DNA of 64,000 nucleotides from Pseudomonadota bacterium. GTDB lineage: Bacteria > Pseudomonadota > Gammaproteobacteria > Burkholderiales > Burkholderiaceae_C. The DNA lies in NCBI GenBank assembly GCA_021819435.1, contig JAKARB010000003.1, positions 248,001-312,000 on the forward strand. Reading direction: 5' to 3'. The notes beneath the pieces are model-generated. The model worked only from the letters and a program-made list of their open reading frames with translations. It was not told the origin of the DNA and searched no databases. Below, in pieces: positions 1 through 8,593 of the stretch. Each line of letters starts with the position of its first letter. Within the stretch, counting starts at the first letter, position 1. A program made the position numbers and the translations under genes.

Positions 1-437
1 CGCCCCACCCACTGGTGCGGAAAGGGCGGCGCCACCGGTTCCGCCTGCGCGGAACGATCCACCTTCGGCGGTGGCGGCGGGGGAGGCAAGGCCGCCGCCC
101 AAGCCGATGGGGTGGCCATGGTCATGGCCCGCGCTGGCGGCAACGATTCAACCTCGGCTCGTCGGGCACGCCACACTTGCACGCGCTCGACCAGCCACGC
201 GCCCGCCGCTTCGGGTGCACGCTCAGCGCGCGTGCGCAGTGCATGGGCTTCGCCCGACTGGCCGGCATGCCGCGTGGACGTGTCCGCACGGCCGGCAGCC
301 GCCGACCGATCGGCGGGCTGTGTCCGCGAGGCCCCACGGCGCTCAGCGAGTTCAACGCCGCTGGTGTCTTCGCCCTGTTGCAGCCAGAGCGTCGCACCCA
401 GGGCCACCGCCAAGGCGATCAGCAGAGGCGGCCTCAT
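1..437 (-). CDS. PilP-like/GspC-like secretion-operon protein, partial (cut by window edge)
   Basis: Reading frame open from an ATG at 437 to the left edge, so about 145 residues of an unfinished protein are visible. The N-terminus (MRPPLLIALAVALGATLW) is a hydrophobic signal or anchor segment. A low-complexity Ala/Arg-rich region follows, then a Pro-rich stretch, and the visible end reads PFPHQWVG, a phrase seen at the start of PilP-like or 'secretion system X' domains. Its ATG overlaps the TGA of the PilO-like gene (ATGA), so it is the sixth gene of the gspG-F-E operon and is probably translationally coupled. By position it should be a periplasmic linker toward an outer-membrane secretin, which is not in the window. 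The family call rests on context and a short tail. Confidence 0.6.
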   Translation of the reverse strand, partial: MRPPLLIALAVALGATLWLQQGEDTSGVELAERRGASRTQPADRSAAAGRADTSTRHAGQSGEAHALRTRAERAPEAAGAWLVERVQVWRARRAEVESLPPARAMTMATPSAWAAALPPPPPPPKVDRSAQAEPVAPPFPHQWVG

Positions 438-1168
438 GGCGCCTCCCTTGAAGATGGGCGGGCGGACGGCGTCGTCGTCGATGTTGGTGTTGATGTCGGC
501 GTTGATGACGGCTTCAACTGCGGCGTGGCAGGCTGCGCTGAACGCCGCCACCAAAGCGAGAGGCTCACCTGGGCCTGCACCTGATCTGATTGAAGATCGC
601 CGCGCTGGATGTCGAGGGCATCCACCGTCAGCGCCGGCTCGCGCTGCAGTTGGTCGAGCCAGGTCCGCAAGGCGGGATAAGGCACCTGCACCGGCATGCT
701 CATGCGCTGGCGCCACAGGCCCGCAGCGGATGCATCCATCGTGCCCTCGGGCGCGATCCACCTCACGGCCTCGCCCTGCCACTGGACGGCCTGCAAAGGC
801 ACGCCCGCCTGAGCCGCCGATGCCAACACGCGTGCCTGCAGGGCCAGGCGCTGGCTGTCGTCGGGCAGGCTCGACCACAAGCGAGCCCAGGCTTGCGGAG
901 GTTCATCCAGAAGGGGCGCAGACCTGCCCTCGCTGTCCGAACTCGCCCGAGCGATGAGCCCATGCCTGAGCCGCCGGACATCGGACTCGGCCTGCGCCAC
1001 CGCCTCGCGACGCTTCGGCAGCTCCAACGCGATGAACCAGGCGCAGGCCAGCAACAAGCCCCCGCCGACCAGCCCCGGCAGCCCCACCTGGCGCAGCCAA
1101 AGCCGCCATGGTTGCCAAGGCCCGGACCCCAGCCCTCGCGACCGTTGCGTCATCGTGATCGCGCTCAT
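434..1168 (-). CDS. PilO/GspM-like inner-membrane assembly protein
   Basis: A 244-residue protein starting MSAITMTQ, whose ATG overlaps the TGA of the PilM/PilN-like gene. It has a short cytoplasmic N-terminus, one membrane segment at about residues 30-48, then a coiled-coil-like and periplasmic part, which is the architecture of PilO and GspM. The C-terminus is a Thr/Ser/Pro-rich tail (STPTSTPTSTTTPSARPSS) that may be a flexible linker. Such proteins pair with PilN/GspL to form the inner-membrane platform of a pilus or pseudopilus machine. Sequence identity to known families is low by eye, so the assignment leans on topology and gene order. Confidence 0.6.
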   Translation of the reverse strand: MSAITMTQRSRGLGSGPWQPWRLWLRQVGLPGLVGGGLLLACAWFIALELPKRREAVAQAESDVRRLRHGLIARASSDSEGRSAPLLDEPPQAWARLWSSLPDDSQRLALQARVLASAAQAGVPLQAVQWQGEAVRWIAPEGTMDASAAGLWRQRMSMPVQVPYPALRTWLDQLQREPALTVDALDIQRGDLQSDQVQAQVSLSLWWRRSAQPATPQLKPSSTPTSTPTSTTTPSARPSSREAP

Positions 1169-2610
1169 GGCTGTCCCCCTGCCCCACTCACGTCGATGCG
1201 CCAGGCCAGGGTGCCACGCTCGCTGGGCACCGGTTGAGGCAGGGCGTCGCGGCGCTGCCATTCGGCCTGCGGGCCCAGGTCAGCCAACCACGCCAAAGCC
1301 GTGGCATCGTCGGGCACGGCCGCTTGCAGCCGCCACGTCAGCGCTTGCCCCGCGCGATCACCCCAGGTGCCCAGGTCGAGTTGAAAGCGGGTCAACGCAA
1401 TGCCATGTTGATGCGCCGTGGCGTCGACGTGGTCGAGGGCTGCGGCCCAAGGGTGCCCCAACCAGGCCGCGAGCTGCGCGGCCGAGCCCCAGGCTTCGGC
1501 TTGGAGCTGGGGGATGTTTGGATCCGAAGAAGCGCGTGATGCCGAACTGCCCGAGGTCCTCGCCTCTGAAGATTCGGGCTTCGTGTTACGCCCGTTGGCT
1601 TGCGCGGACTTCGCATGAGCCTGCAAGCGCGACAGCTCGGCCTGCGTGGCCTCTTGCGCATCAGCCACTTGCCAGGCCAGATCCAGTGCATGCACCGACG
1701 CGATCAAGCCGAGGGCCAGCAAAGCCCAGGACCAGAATGAAACGCGCACGCGCGGCCCAACGAAGTTCAGCGACTCAGCCCACGGCATGCGTGGAGGTCG
1801 CATGAGCGACGCCGCCAGGGCCACCGGCGATGCCGATGCCGAGCATGGCACCGCCATCGGCGAAACCACGTCCGACACAGGCGCCTCGAAAACCTCGTTC
1901 ACCGCCGCGCCGCCGTCCGCCTGGACGCCATCCCCAACGGTCACGAACGCCAGCGAACGCAGCACCCACCGCGCGCCGTCCACGCCCACCTGAGCCTGGG
2001 TCTGCCAAGCCCCCTCGCGCCAAGCCCAAAGGCGTGAGGCATCCACCTGCCCGGCCCCGCTGTCATCGGGCGATGGCAAATCCTGCCAGGCCTGCTGCAG
2101 ACCGCCCGCCCACCAAGGCTGAACGGCCAGCAGCTTCACGCCATGTCGGCGAGCCACATCCACCAAGCCATCGCACAACGCGCGTGGCACGGCACACGCC
2201 ACCGCGACGGGTGAACGCCCCAGGTCCACCGTGGTGCGAAGCAGCCACTCGCTGTCGAAGCCCTCGGCCGGCAGGTCCATGTAATGCGTCCATCGCTCGA
2301 TGGCCTGCTCACGCAGGGCCCTCGCATCGGTGGTGCCGTCATCGGCCAGCATCAACAGGCCGTGCGACGAAAGAGACAGCTCGACGGCCGCGCCTTCGTG
2401 CATCGCAGCCCATGCCTCAAAGGCTTGCGTGGCAACGCCAACCGCACCCGGCCGGGCCAGCGCTTGCGCATCCATCGGCAGCATGACTTGATGCGGCCGC
2501 CGCCAGCTCTTCAGCCGGCCACGCCAGCGCGTCACCCACCTGAGCAGCACCGGCTGGGGCGACATGGCCTGCACACCGGCCTCGGCAGAAAGATCGGTGC
2601 GCGCGTTCAT
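1165..2610 (-). CDS. PilM/PilN-like (GspL-like) platform protein
   Basis: A 481-residue protein. Residues 1 to about 280 form a soluble domain in the position of the actin-like PilM/GspL cytoplasmic domain. Next come LNFVGPRVRV (281-290), typical of the PilN N-terminus, one membrane helix at about 291-308, a coiled coil to about 345, a Ser-rich linker and a C-terminal periplasmic domain. It therefore looks like PilM and PilN in one chain, as GspL is. It starts at the ATG overlapping the gspE TGA and ends overlapping the next ATG. It should recruit the GspE ATPase to the membrane platform. I see no clear ATP-binding signature, so nucleotide binding is doubtful. Confidence 0.6.
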   Translation of the reverse strand: MNARTDLSAEAGVQAMSPQPVLLRWVTRWRGRLKSWRRPHQVMLPMDAQALARPGAVGVATQAFEAWAAMHEGAAVELSLSSHGLLMLADDGTTDARALREQAIERWTHYMDLPAEGFDSEWLLRTTVDLGRSPVAVACAVPRALCDGLVDVARRHGVKLLAVQPWWAGGLQQAWQDLPSPDDSGAGQVDASRLWAWREGAWQTQAQVGVDGARWVLRSLAFVTVGDGVQADGGAAVNEVFEAPVSDVVSPMAVPCSASASPVALAASLMRPPRMPWAESLNFVGPRVRVSFWSWALLALGLIASVHALDLAWQVADAQEATQAELSRLQAHAKSAQANGRNTKPESSEARTSGSSASRASSDPNIPQLQAEAWGSAAQLAAWLGHPWAAALDHVDATAHQHGIALTRFQLDLGTWGDRAGQALTWRLQAAVPDDATALAWLADLGPQAEWQRRDALPQPVPSERGTLAWRIDVSGAGGQP

Positions 2611-4247
2611 TCGACCAACGTCACGCGGTTGAGTTCGTCGATGGTGGACTCGCCGCGAAGCACCGCCGCCAGCGCGGCTTCGCGCAACAGCCGCGTGCCG
2701 CTGGCCCGCGCATGCGCCTTGACCTGCGTGAGCGGCGCGCGCGCCACGATGAGGTCACGCAGCGTGTCGTCCATCAACAGGATCTCGGCGATGGCCTGCC
2801 GCCCCCGATAGCCCGTGCCACGGCAATGCGCGCATCCCACCGCGCGCATGAAACGGCCCTTCGCGTCGAGCGGCAATTGCGCGGCTTTCAGGTCACCAGC
2901 ACCGGGCTGCCAGGGCTGGGCGCAATGCGCGCACAGCTTGCGCATCAGGCGCTGCGCCACCACGCCATTGAGCGCCGACACCATGTTGTAGAGGTCCACG
3001 CCCATGTGCATGAAGCGGCCCACCACGTCGAACACGTTGTTGGCGTGGATGGTGGACAGCACCAGGTGGCCCGTGAGCGCAGCCTGCGAGGCGATCTGCG
3101 CCGTTTCCGCATCGCGGATCTCGCCGACCATCACGCGGTCCGGGTCGTGGCGCAGGATGCTGCGCAGGCCACGCGCGAAGGTCAAGCCCTTCTTCTCGTT
3201 GACGGGGATCTGCACCACGCCGCCAAGCTGGTATTCAACTGGGTCTTCGATGGTGATGATCTTGTCGGCACCATCGTTGATTTCCTGCACCACGGCGTAC
3301 AGCGTGGTCGTCTTGCCGCTGCCCGTGGGGCCGGTCACCAGCAGCAGGCCGTAGGGCTTGCGTGCCAGGCGCCGCACCACCGCCGCGTCATCGGCCTCGA
3401 AGCCCAGGCCCTCCAGGCTGAGCGCCTGCTGCTCGACGGCCAGGCGCGAGCGGTCGAGGATGCGCAGCACGGCGTCCTCGCCAAAGCTGCTGGGCATGAT
3501 GGAGACGCGGAAGTCCACCTCGCGCACGCCCGCCGCGCCCGCGCTGGCCGACTGTTGCACGCGCAGCTTGAAGCGCCCGTCCTGCGGCAGTCGGCGCTCG
3601 CCGATGTCGAGCTCGGCCATCACCTTCAGGCGCGAAACCAGTTGCTCAGCCACCTCGCGCGAGCCGATGTCGCCCACATGCACCATCACACCATCGAGCC
3701 GATGACGGATGACCATGCCACTGGCGGTGGACTCCAGGTGCAAGTCACTCGCCTGGGCCTTGAGCGCATCGAACAAGGTGGCGTCCAGCAGGCGCACCAC
3801 GGGGCTGCTCTCGCGCGAGATGGTGTCGACCGACAAGGCCAGGCCCGGCCCGGCTTCTGACGCAGATGCCGATGCCGACGCAATAGGCAGCAACGTGCCC
3901 CGCGCCTCGAAGGCCTGCTCACCGCGCGCCAGCCACAGCGCCAGCGTGTCTTCGTCGACCTCGCGCCACCGAACCGGAGCGGCCACGGCGCGGCTCACCG
4001 CCTCGCGCAGCATCGCGTCCGACGCATCGCGCGCCAACGCCCACACCCCGCCCGCCTCGTCGCGCACCACCACCACCTTCAGGCGCATGGCTCGGTTGAG
4101 CGGCCACACACGCCAATCGGGCTGCCAGGCCAGCATGGCCTCTGCGCTCGCTTCAGCGCCCCCATCCGTGGCCGCTTGGGTCACCGCGTGGACAGGCAAC
4201 GCTGCATCCGTCGACACATCTTCTGCGGGCAAAAGCCTGGCGCTCAT
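2607..4247 (-). CDS. gspE: GspE/PulE-family secretion ATPase
   Basis: A 546-residue ATPase of the type II secretion/type IV pilus superfamily that powers pseudopilus assembly from the cytoplasm. Walker A is GPTGSGKT (306-313); the aspartate box contains TIEDPVEY, the Walker B region is VMVGEIRD, and the His box is STIHAN. A zinc-binding pair follows: CAHC near PWQ, then CAHCRGTGYRGR. The N-terminal domain (1 to about 150) is Ala/Asp-rich and has a Ser-Ala run (ASASASAS). I chose the ATG at 4247 because it overlaps the gspF TGA (ATGA) and gives a family-typical length; the open frame runs further upstream but reads as gspF in another frame. Confidence 0.92.
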   Translation of the reverse strand: MSARLLPAEDVSTDAALPVHAVTQAATDGGAEASAEAMLAWQPDWRVWPLNRAMRLKVVVVRDEAGGVWALARDASDAMLREAVSRAVAAPVRWREVDEDTLALWLARGEQAFEARGTLLPIASASASASEAGPGLALSVDTISRESSPVVRLLDATLFDALKAQASDLHLESTASGMVIRHRLDGVMVHVGDIGSREVAEQLVSRLKVMAELDIGERRLPQDGRFKLRVQQSASAGAAGVREVDFRVSIMPSSFGEDAVLRILDRSRLAVEQQALSLEGLGFEADDAAVVRRLARKPYGLLLVTGPTGSGKTTTLYAVVQEINDGADKIITIEDPVEYQLGGVVQIPVNEKKGLTFARGLRSILRHDPDRVMVGEIRDAETAQIASQAALTGHLVLSTIHANNVFDVVGRFMHMGVDLYNMVSALNGVVAQRLMRKLCAHCAQPWQPGAGDLKAAQLPLDAKGRFMRAVGCAHCRGTGYRGRQAIAEILLMDDTLRDLIVARAPLTQVKAHARASGTRLLREAALAAVLRGESTIDELNRVTLVE

Positions 4248-5353
4248 TGGATCTGCTCCGCCACCTGGAAGATGGGCAGGTACATCAGCACCACGATGCC
4301 GCCGATCAACACCCCCATGATCAACATCAACGCCGGGCTGATGACCTTGCCGACCCACTCGGTGAAACGCGCCAGCTCTTCGTCGTAGAAGGTGGCGGCG
4401 CGCTCCAGCATGGGGCCGAGTTCGCCCGTCTGCTCGCCCACGCGGATCATGCGCAGCGACACCGGCGTGCACAAGCCATGCGCCTGCAAGGCATCGGACA
4501 GGCGCGTGCCCTCCTGCACCTTGCGCCGCGCCGCCGTCAACGAAGGCCGCAGCGAAGCCCCCACCAGCTCCAGCGTCGCTTCCAGCGCCGGTACCACGGC
4601 CACGCCGGCCTGCAACAGCAACCCCAGCGTGCGGTACAGCGAAGCCAGCTCGATCAGCCGCAGGCGCGGCCCGATGACAGGCGTGCGCCAGAGCTGGTCC
4701 GCCGCCGCAGCGCGCACGGTGGGCGAACGCCACGCCGCCAAGCCCATGATCACCAACCCCACCAGCCCCATGACGAACCACCACGGGTGCGCCCCCACCG
4801 CCGTGCCCAACTTCAACAGCAGGCCCGACAGCACGGGCAACTCACCGCCCATGCCTTCGTAGATCTCGGCGAAGCGCGGCACCACGAACACCGTCAGGAA
4901 GGCCATCACCAACAGGCTCGCCGAAATCAGGATGACCGGGTAGATGGCCGCGCTCACCAGCTTGTCGCGCAGGCCCGTCACCCAGGCCAGGTAGGCGGCG
5001 TGCTGGCGCAGCGCCTGCGGCGTCTGGCCGGTGCGCTGGCTCGCCTCGATGGAAGCGATCAACAAGGTGCTGAAAGCCTCGGGCTGCTCGCGCATGGCCT
5101 GCGCCAGCGGGCGCCCCTCGGACAAGGCCACGTTCAGCCGGGACAGCACCCTCGCCACATCGGGCGACGACTCCTTCTCGCGCAACGTGGCGATGGCCTC
5201 GAACAAGGGGATGCCGGCATCGAGCAGCACGGCCAGCTCCTGGCAGAACAGGCGCCTCGGGAACGCCACCTGGCGTTTGGCAAACGTCTGCTGCCACCAG
5301 GGCGGCCGCGTGGTGCCACGCTGAGCGTGGGCTGGTTGAATGGGTCGGTTCAT
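4244..5353 (-). CDS. gspF: GspF/PulF-family inner-membrane platform protein
   Basis: A 369-residue polytopic protein with two GspF domains and three membrane segments. The first domain begins FPRRLFCQELAVLLDAGIPL, the classic start of the family. The C-terminal membrane helix reads LMLIMGVLIGGIVVLMYLPI. It forms the platform on which the ATPase acts. Two starts are possible: ATG at 5353, used here, or GTG at 5371, which overlaps the gspG TGA (GTGA) in the style of the other junctions and would add six residues. Neither has an obvious ribosome binding site. Confidence 0.92.
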   Translation of the reverse strand: MNRPIQPAHAQRGTTRPPWWQQTFAKRQVAFPRRLFCQELAVLLDAGIPLFEAIATLREKESSPDVARVLSRLNVALSEGRPLAQAMREQPEAFSTLLIASIEASQRTGQTPQALRQHAAYLAWVTGLRDKLVSAAIYPVILISASLLVMAFLTVFVVPRFAEIYEGMGGELPVLSGLLLKLGTAVGAHPWWFVMGLVGLVIMGLAAWRSPTVRAAAADQLWRTPVIGPRLRLIELASLYRTLGLLLQAGVAVVPALEATLELVGASLRPSLTAARRKVQEGTRLSDALQAHGLCTPVSLRMIRVGEQTGELGPMLERAATFYDEELARFTEWVGKVISPALMLIMGVLIGGIVVLMYLPIFQVAEQIQ

Positions 5354-5367
5354 GGCCAGGCCCGTGC

Positions 5368-5904
5368 TCACCAGTTGACGATGTCCTGGTCTTCGCCATT
5401 GCCGCCTTCGCGGCCGTCCTTGCCCAGCGAGAACAGGTCGTACTCGCCATGCTCGCCCGGCGCGCGGTAACCGTAGTCGCGGCCCCAGGGGTCCTTCGGC
5501 GGCGCCTTGCGCAGGTAAGGCCCCCACCAACGCGCCTCGCCGCTGGGCTGCACCCACAGCGCGCCCAAGCCCTGCTCGGTGCTGGGGTAGTGGCCGGTGT
5601 CGAGCCGGTATTGGTCCAGCGCCTTGCCCAGTGCGTCGATCTGCGCCGTGGCCGTCTTGCTCTCAGACTTGCCGATCTGCTTGAAGAACTGCGGCCCCAC
5701 ATAACCCGCCAGCAGGCCGATGATGACCAGCACCACCAGCAACTCCAGCAGCGTGAAACCCGCGTGAATGCGATGCGCATTGCGCGTGCATGGCCCCGCA
5801 CAAACCACGCGTGCGACCGAACCCGTCGCCGACCGATCGGCAACCGAAACAACAGGGACGAGTTCAGCCTGCACCCCACAGCGGGGCGCCTGACGCGTGA
5901 TCAT
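5368..5904 (-). CDS. gspG: GspG/PulG-family major pseudopilin precursor
   Basis: A 178-residue precursor of the major pseudopilin. The prepilin peptidase site is HAG^FTLLELLVVLVIIGLLAG with the conserved Glu at mature position 5. The mature part carries the family phrases TGHYPSTEQGLGALW, GPYL and KDPWGRDY..YR. The ATG at 5904 has a strong ribosome binding site (AGGAAGGA, 8 nt spacing) but gives a 49-residue leader, far longer than the usual 6-25. A GTG giving a 17-residue leader (VVCAGPCTRNAHRIHAG) is the alternative. It is the first gene of the operon, and a substrate of a prepilin peptidase not encoded in the window. Confidence 0.92.
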   Translation of the reverse strand: MITRQAPRCGVQAELVPVVSVADRSATGSVARVVCAGPCTRNAHRIHAGFTLLELLVVLVIIGLLAGYVGPQFFKQIGKSESKTATAQIDALGKALDQYRLDTGHYPSTEQGLGALWVQPSGEARWWGPYLRKAPPKDPWGRDYGYRAPGEHGEYDLFSLGKDGREGGNGEDQDIVNW

Positions 5905-6121
5905 CGGGGCAATCCTTCCTGCGCTGGTCCCTGGCCTGAAACAGGCCTGGTCAACGCGACGGACGTGATCCTATTGGCCCATCCCTGACAGCTTTGTGAC
6001 AACCACCGCGACCATGGCCCCTTCATGCAAGGGACACACACCCGCCCTAGCCTGAGGAACAAGAAGCCAAGAAGCCGCTCCCTGGCGGCCGGCATACCTC
6101 ACCCTCCAAGGAGCCACCGAG

Positions 6122-7312
6122 ATGTTCGTCCGCACCCTCAGCGCCCTCGCCCTGGCCATCGTCGCCCTCAGCACCCACACCACCGCCTCGGCCACTGAAA
6201 GCGCCCGCCACGGCCAGCCTCAACCCGAAGCCGCCAAGCCCCTGCTCATCGCCCACCGGGGCGCATCGGGCTACGTGCCCGAGCACACCCTGGCCGCCTA
6301 TTGGCTGGCCATCGAACAAGGCGCCGACTACGTCGAGCCCGACCTCGTGAGCACGAAGGACGGCGTGCTGGTCGCCCGCCACGAAAACGCCATCGCCATC
6401 CTCAACGCCGATGGCAGCGTGCGCGAAGCCACCACCGACGTGGCCGACCGCCCCGAGTTCGCCAGCCGCAAGGCCACCAAGGTGATCGACGGCGTGAGCA
6501 TCACCGGCTGGTTCACCGAAGACTTCACCCTGGCCGAACTCAAGACCCTGCGCGCCCGCGAGCGCCTGCCCCAACTGCGCACCGCCAACACCCGCTTCGA
6601 CGGCATGTTCGAGGTGCCCACCTTCGAAGAAATCCTCAAGCTGGTGGAACAGGCCAACGAGCGCCGCCAGCAACAGGCCCTGGCCAGCGGCGGCTGGAAG
6701 GCCGCGCTGAAGGTCAAGCCCATCGGCGTCTACCCCGAGACCAAGCACCCCACCTACTTCGACAGCATCGGCCTGTCGCTGGAAGAGCCGCTGGTGCGTG
6801 CTTTGCACCAGCATGGCTACCGCTTCAAAACCTCGCCGGTCTTCATCCAGTCCTTCGAAGTCGGCAACCTGCAAGCCCTGGCCCGCATGACCCGCGTGCC
6901 GCTGGTGCAATTGCTCAACGGCGCCGGCCAGCCCTACGACTTCGTCGTCAAGGGCGACACGCGCACCTACGCCGACCTGGCCAAGCCCGAAGGCCTCAAG
7001 GAGATCGCCCGCTACGCCAGCGGCATCGGCGCCAACACCAACCTGATGATCCCGCTCGTGGGCGGTCGCCTGGGCAGCCCCACTTCGCTGGTGCGCGACG
7101 CCCACGCCGCCGGTCTGGTCGTGCACGGCTGGACCTTCCGCGCCGAGAACGTCTTCCTGCCCAACGAGTTCGACAGCAGCGCCAACCCGGCCGAGCTGGG
7201 CGATCTGGCCGGCCAGATCAAGGTCTTCCTGAAGATTGGCATGGACGGCTTCTTCAGCGACCAGCCCTTCCTCGGCAAGCAGGCACGCGACGCCTTCGTG
7301 GCTGGCGAGTGA
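6122..7312 (+). CDS. glpQ: Glycerophosphodiester phosphodiesterase, exported
   Basis: A 396-residue enzyme that hydrolyses glycerophosphodiesters to glycerol-3-phosphate and an alcohol. A Sec signal peptide (about 1-24, ending HTTASA) directs it to the periplasm. The catalytic GDPD motifs are IAHRGASGYVPEHT and the metal-binding EPDLVSTKDGVLVARHE. Its length matches periplasmic GlpQ (about 360-400) rather than cytoplasmic UgpQ (about 250). The ATG has a good AAGGAG site. It is transcribed divergently from gspG across a 217-bp gap in which I found no convincing promoter. Confidence 0.93.
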   Translation: MFVRTLSALALAIVALSTHTTASATESARHGQPQPEAAKPLLIAHRGASGYVPEHTLAAYWLAIEQGADYVEPDLVSTKDGVLVARHENAIAILNADGSVREATTDVADRPEFASRKATKVIDGVSITGWFTEDFTLAELKTLRARERLPQLRTANTRFDGMFEVPTFEEILKLVEQANERRQQQALASGGWKAALKVKPIGVYPETKHPTYFDSIGLSLEEPLVRALHQHGYRFKTSPVFIQSFEVGNLQALARMTRVPLVQLLNGAGQPYDFVVKGDTRTYADLAKPEGLKEIARYASGIGANTNLMIPLVGGRLGSPTSLVRDAHAAGLVVHGWTFRAENVFLPNEFDSSANPAELGDLAGQIKVFLKIGMDGFFSDQPFLGKQARDAFVAGE

Positions 7313-7394
7313 GGCGCCAAGCTCGGGCTCGGGCCACGATGCAGCACGCGCCCCCGGCTTGACCCACACCCCGGCCTGGGCGTTCAATCGGGGC

Positions 7395-7988
7395 ATGACC
7401 GCCCCGACCCACTTGCTCTACCTGCACGGCTTCCGCTCGTCTCCGCAGTCCTTCAAGGCGCAGCGCCTGGCCCGCGCGGTGCAGGCGCGCCAGGTCGAAG
7501 GGCAGCCGCTGATCTGGTGCTGCCCGCAACTGCCGCCTTCGCCTCAGCAGACCATGGCCGAACTCCGCGAACTGGTGCGGCACTGGCCGAGCGAGTCGAT
7601 GGTCGTCATCGGCTCATCGCTCGGCGGCTTCTACGCCACCGTGCTGGCACGCGAGCGCGGCTGCCGCTTCGCCGTCATCAACCCCGCCGTGCAGCCGGCT
7701 CGCGACCTCGCCCGCCACATCGGCGAGCAGGCTTCTTTCCACGACCCCGAGGCGAAGTTCTTCTTCCGCGAGGAATTCATCGAGCAGTTCCGCGAGCTCG
7801 ACCCCTACCCCATCGAACACCCCGAGCGCTGCTGGGCCCTGATCGCCGAAGGCGACGAGGTGCTCGACTGGCGCGAGATGGTCAGTCACTACCAGGGTGC
7901 GCGCATCCACCTGCTCGACGGCAGCGACCACGCGGTCAGCGATTTCGACGAACACCTGCCCACGTTGATGCGCTGGCTCTTCCCCTGA
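7395..7988 (+). CDS. YqiA-type alpha/beta-hydrolase esterase (UPF0227)
   Basis: A 197-residue single-domain alpha/beta hydrolase. It starts YLHGFRSSPQSFKA (oxyanion region), has the nucleophile elbow GSSLGG and ends with the conserved SDHAVSDFDEHL, whose Asp and His complete the triad. This matches the YqiA family of small esterases whose physiological substrate is unclear. It lies 82 bp after glpQ and is followed at once by a strong terminator, so it may be the second gene of a glpQ transcript. Confidence 0.88.
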   Translation: MTAPTHLLYLHGFRSSPQSFKAQRLARAVQARQVEGQPLIWCCPQLPPSPQQTMAELRELVRHWPSESMVVIGSSLGGFYATVLARERGCRFAVINPAVQPARDLARHIGEQASFHDPEAKFFFREEFIEQFRELDPYPIEHPERCWALIAEGDEVLDWREMVSHYQGARIHLLDGSDHAVSDFDEHLPTLMRWLFP

Positions 7989-7990
7989 GC

Positions 7991-8020
7991 GCAAAAAAAA
8001 CGGGCCACCAGGCCCGTTTT
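7991..8020. terminator. Bidirectional intrinsic terminator
   Basis: A perfect stem ACGGGCC-ACCA-GGCCCGT flanked by a run of eight A on the left and four T on the right. It can end transcription of the yqiA-type gene on the plus strand and of the PEP-CTERM-like gene on the minus strand. Confidence 0.9.
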
Positions 8021-8079
8021 CATCTGACGCTTGTCTGGCGCGATTTGACGCCAGGCGAACCCGGCGTCAACCGCCAGCA

Positions 8080-8331
8080 TCACTTCTTGTTGCGACGGCT
8101 CAGCGCCAAGGCACCCACCACGCCCACGCCGGCTGCCAGCATGAGCAGCGAGTCAGCCTCGGGCACGGGCGAGACGGCCGGCGCGTTGGTGTTGATGGGA
8201 ACCGTGACGGAGCCCGAACCTTCGGTGAAGCTGCCCTGCGCGGCAACAACGTTCGGATCTTCGGCAGGACCGGCAGCCAGCACGGAAGACATGGAAACGG
8301 CCAGGGCCGCAGCGACAAAAATGGATTTCAT
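8080..8331 (-). CDS. Small exported PEP-CTERM-like protein
   Basis: An 83-residue protein with a Sec signal peptide (MKSIFVAAALAVSMSSVLA, cleavage after AA near 20), a short Asn/Pro/Thr middle, and a C-terminal sorting-like tail: PVPEADS, a hydrophobic helix (LLMLAAGVGVVGALAL) and a basic end SRRNKK. This is the layout of PEP-CTERM substrates of exosortase, with PEAD in place of PEPS. The mature part is only about 35 residues. No exosortase gene is in the window. It faces the yqiA-type gene across a shared terminator, and its ATG has a GGAG site 8 nt upstream. Confidence 0.75.
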   Translation of the reverse strand: MKSIFVAAALAVSMSSVLAAGPAEDPNVVAAQGSFTEGSGSVTVPINTNAPAVSPVPEADSLLMLAAGVGVVGALALSRRNKK

Positions 8332-8593
8332 GGTGGAGGTCTCCAACAATTGACTGGTTGCGCCAATCGGCGACCTGCGCTGACACAGCAGGGGCTTCGA
8401 GGCATTCGTGACAAGATTCTCACATGGTCGTGGTCTTTTGGGGAGCCCCCCATTTGCCCAAGGTGCATCACCCTGTGCAGCCTTTTCGCCATGTGAACTG
8501 CGAGCAGCTTTCAAGCTTGCCGCCCTTCGGCGAGGCACCCCGCCCCGAAGTGGGACAATCTGGGCCCGAAATCGCTCCAGAACCCGATCCCCC

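Noticed and set aside
3853-3898. GCATCAGC-type short tandem codons in gspE (ASASASAS)
   Set aside because: In-frame low-complexity linker coding; too few and too imperfect units to be a functional DNA repeat.
5905-6121. Divergent gspG/glpQ promoter candidates (TTGTCA with TAGGAT)
   Set aside because: Spacing between the hexamers is 21-23 bp, too long for a normal promoter.
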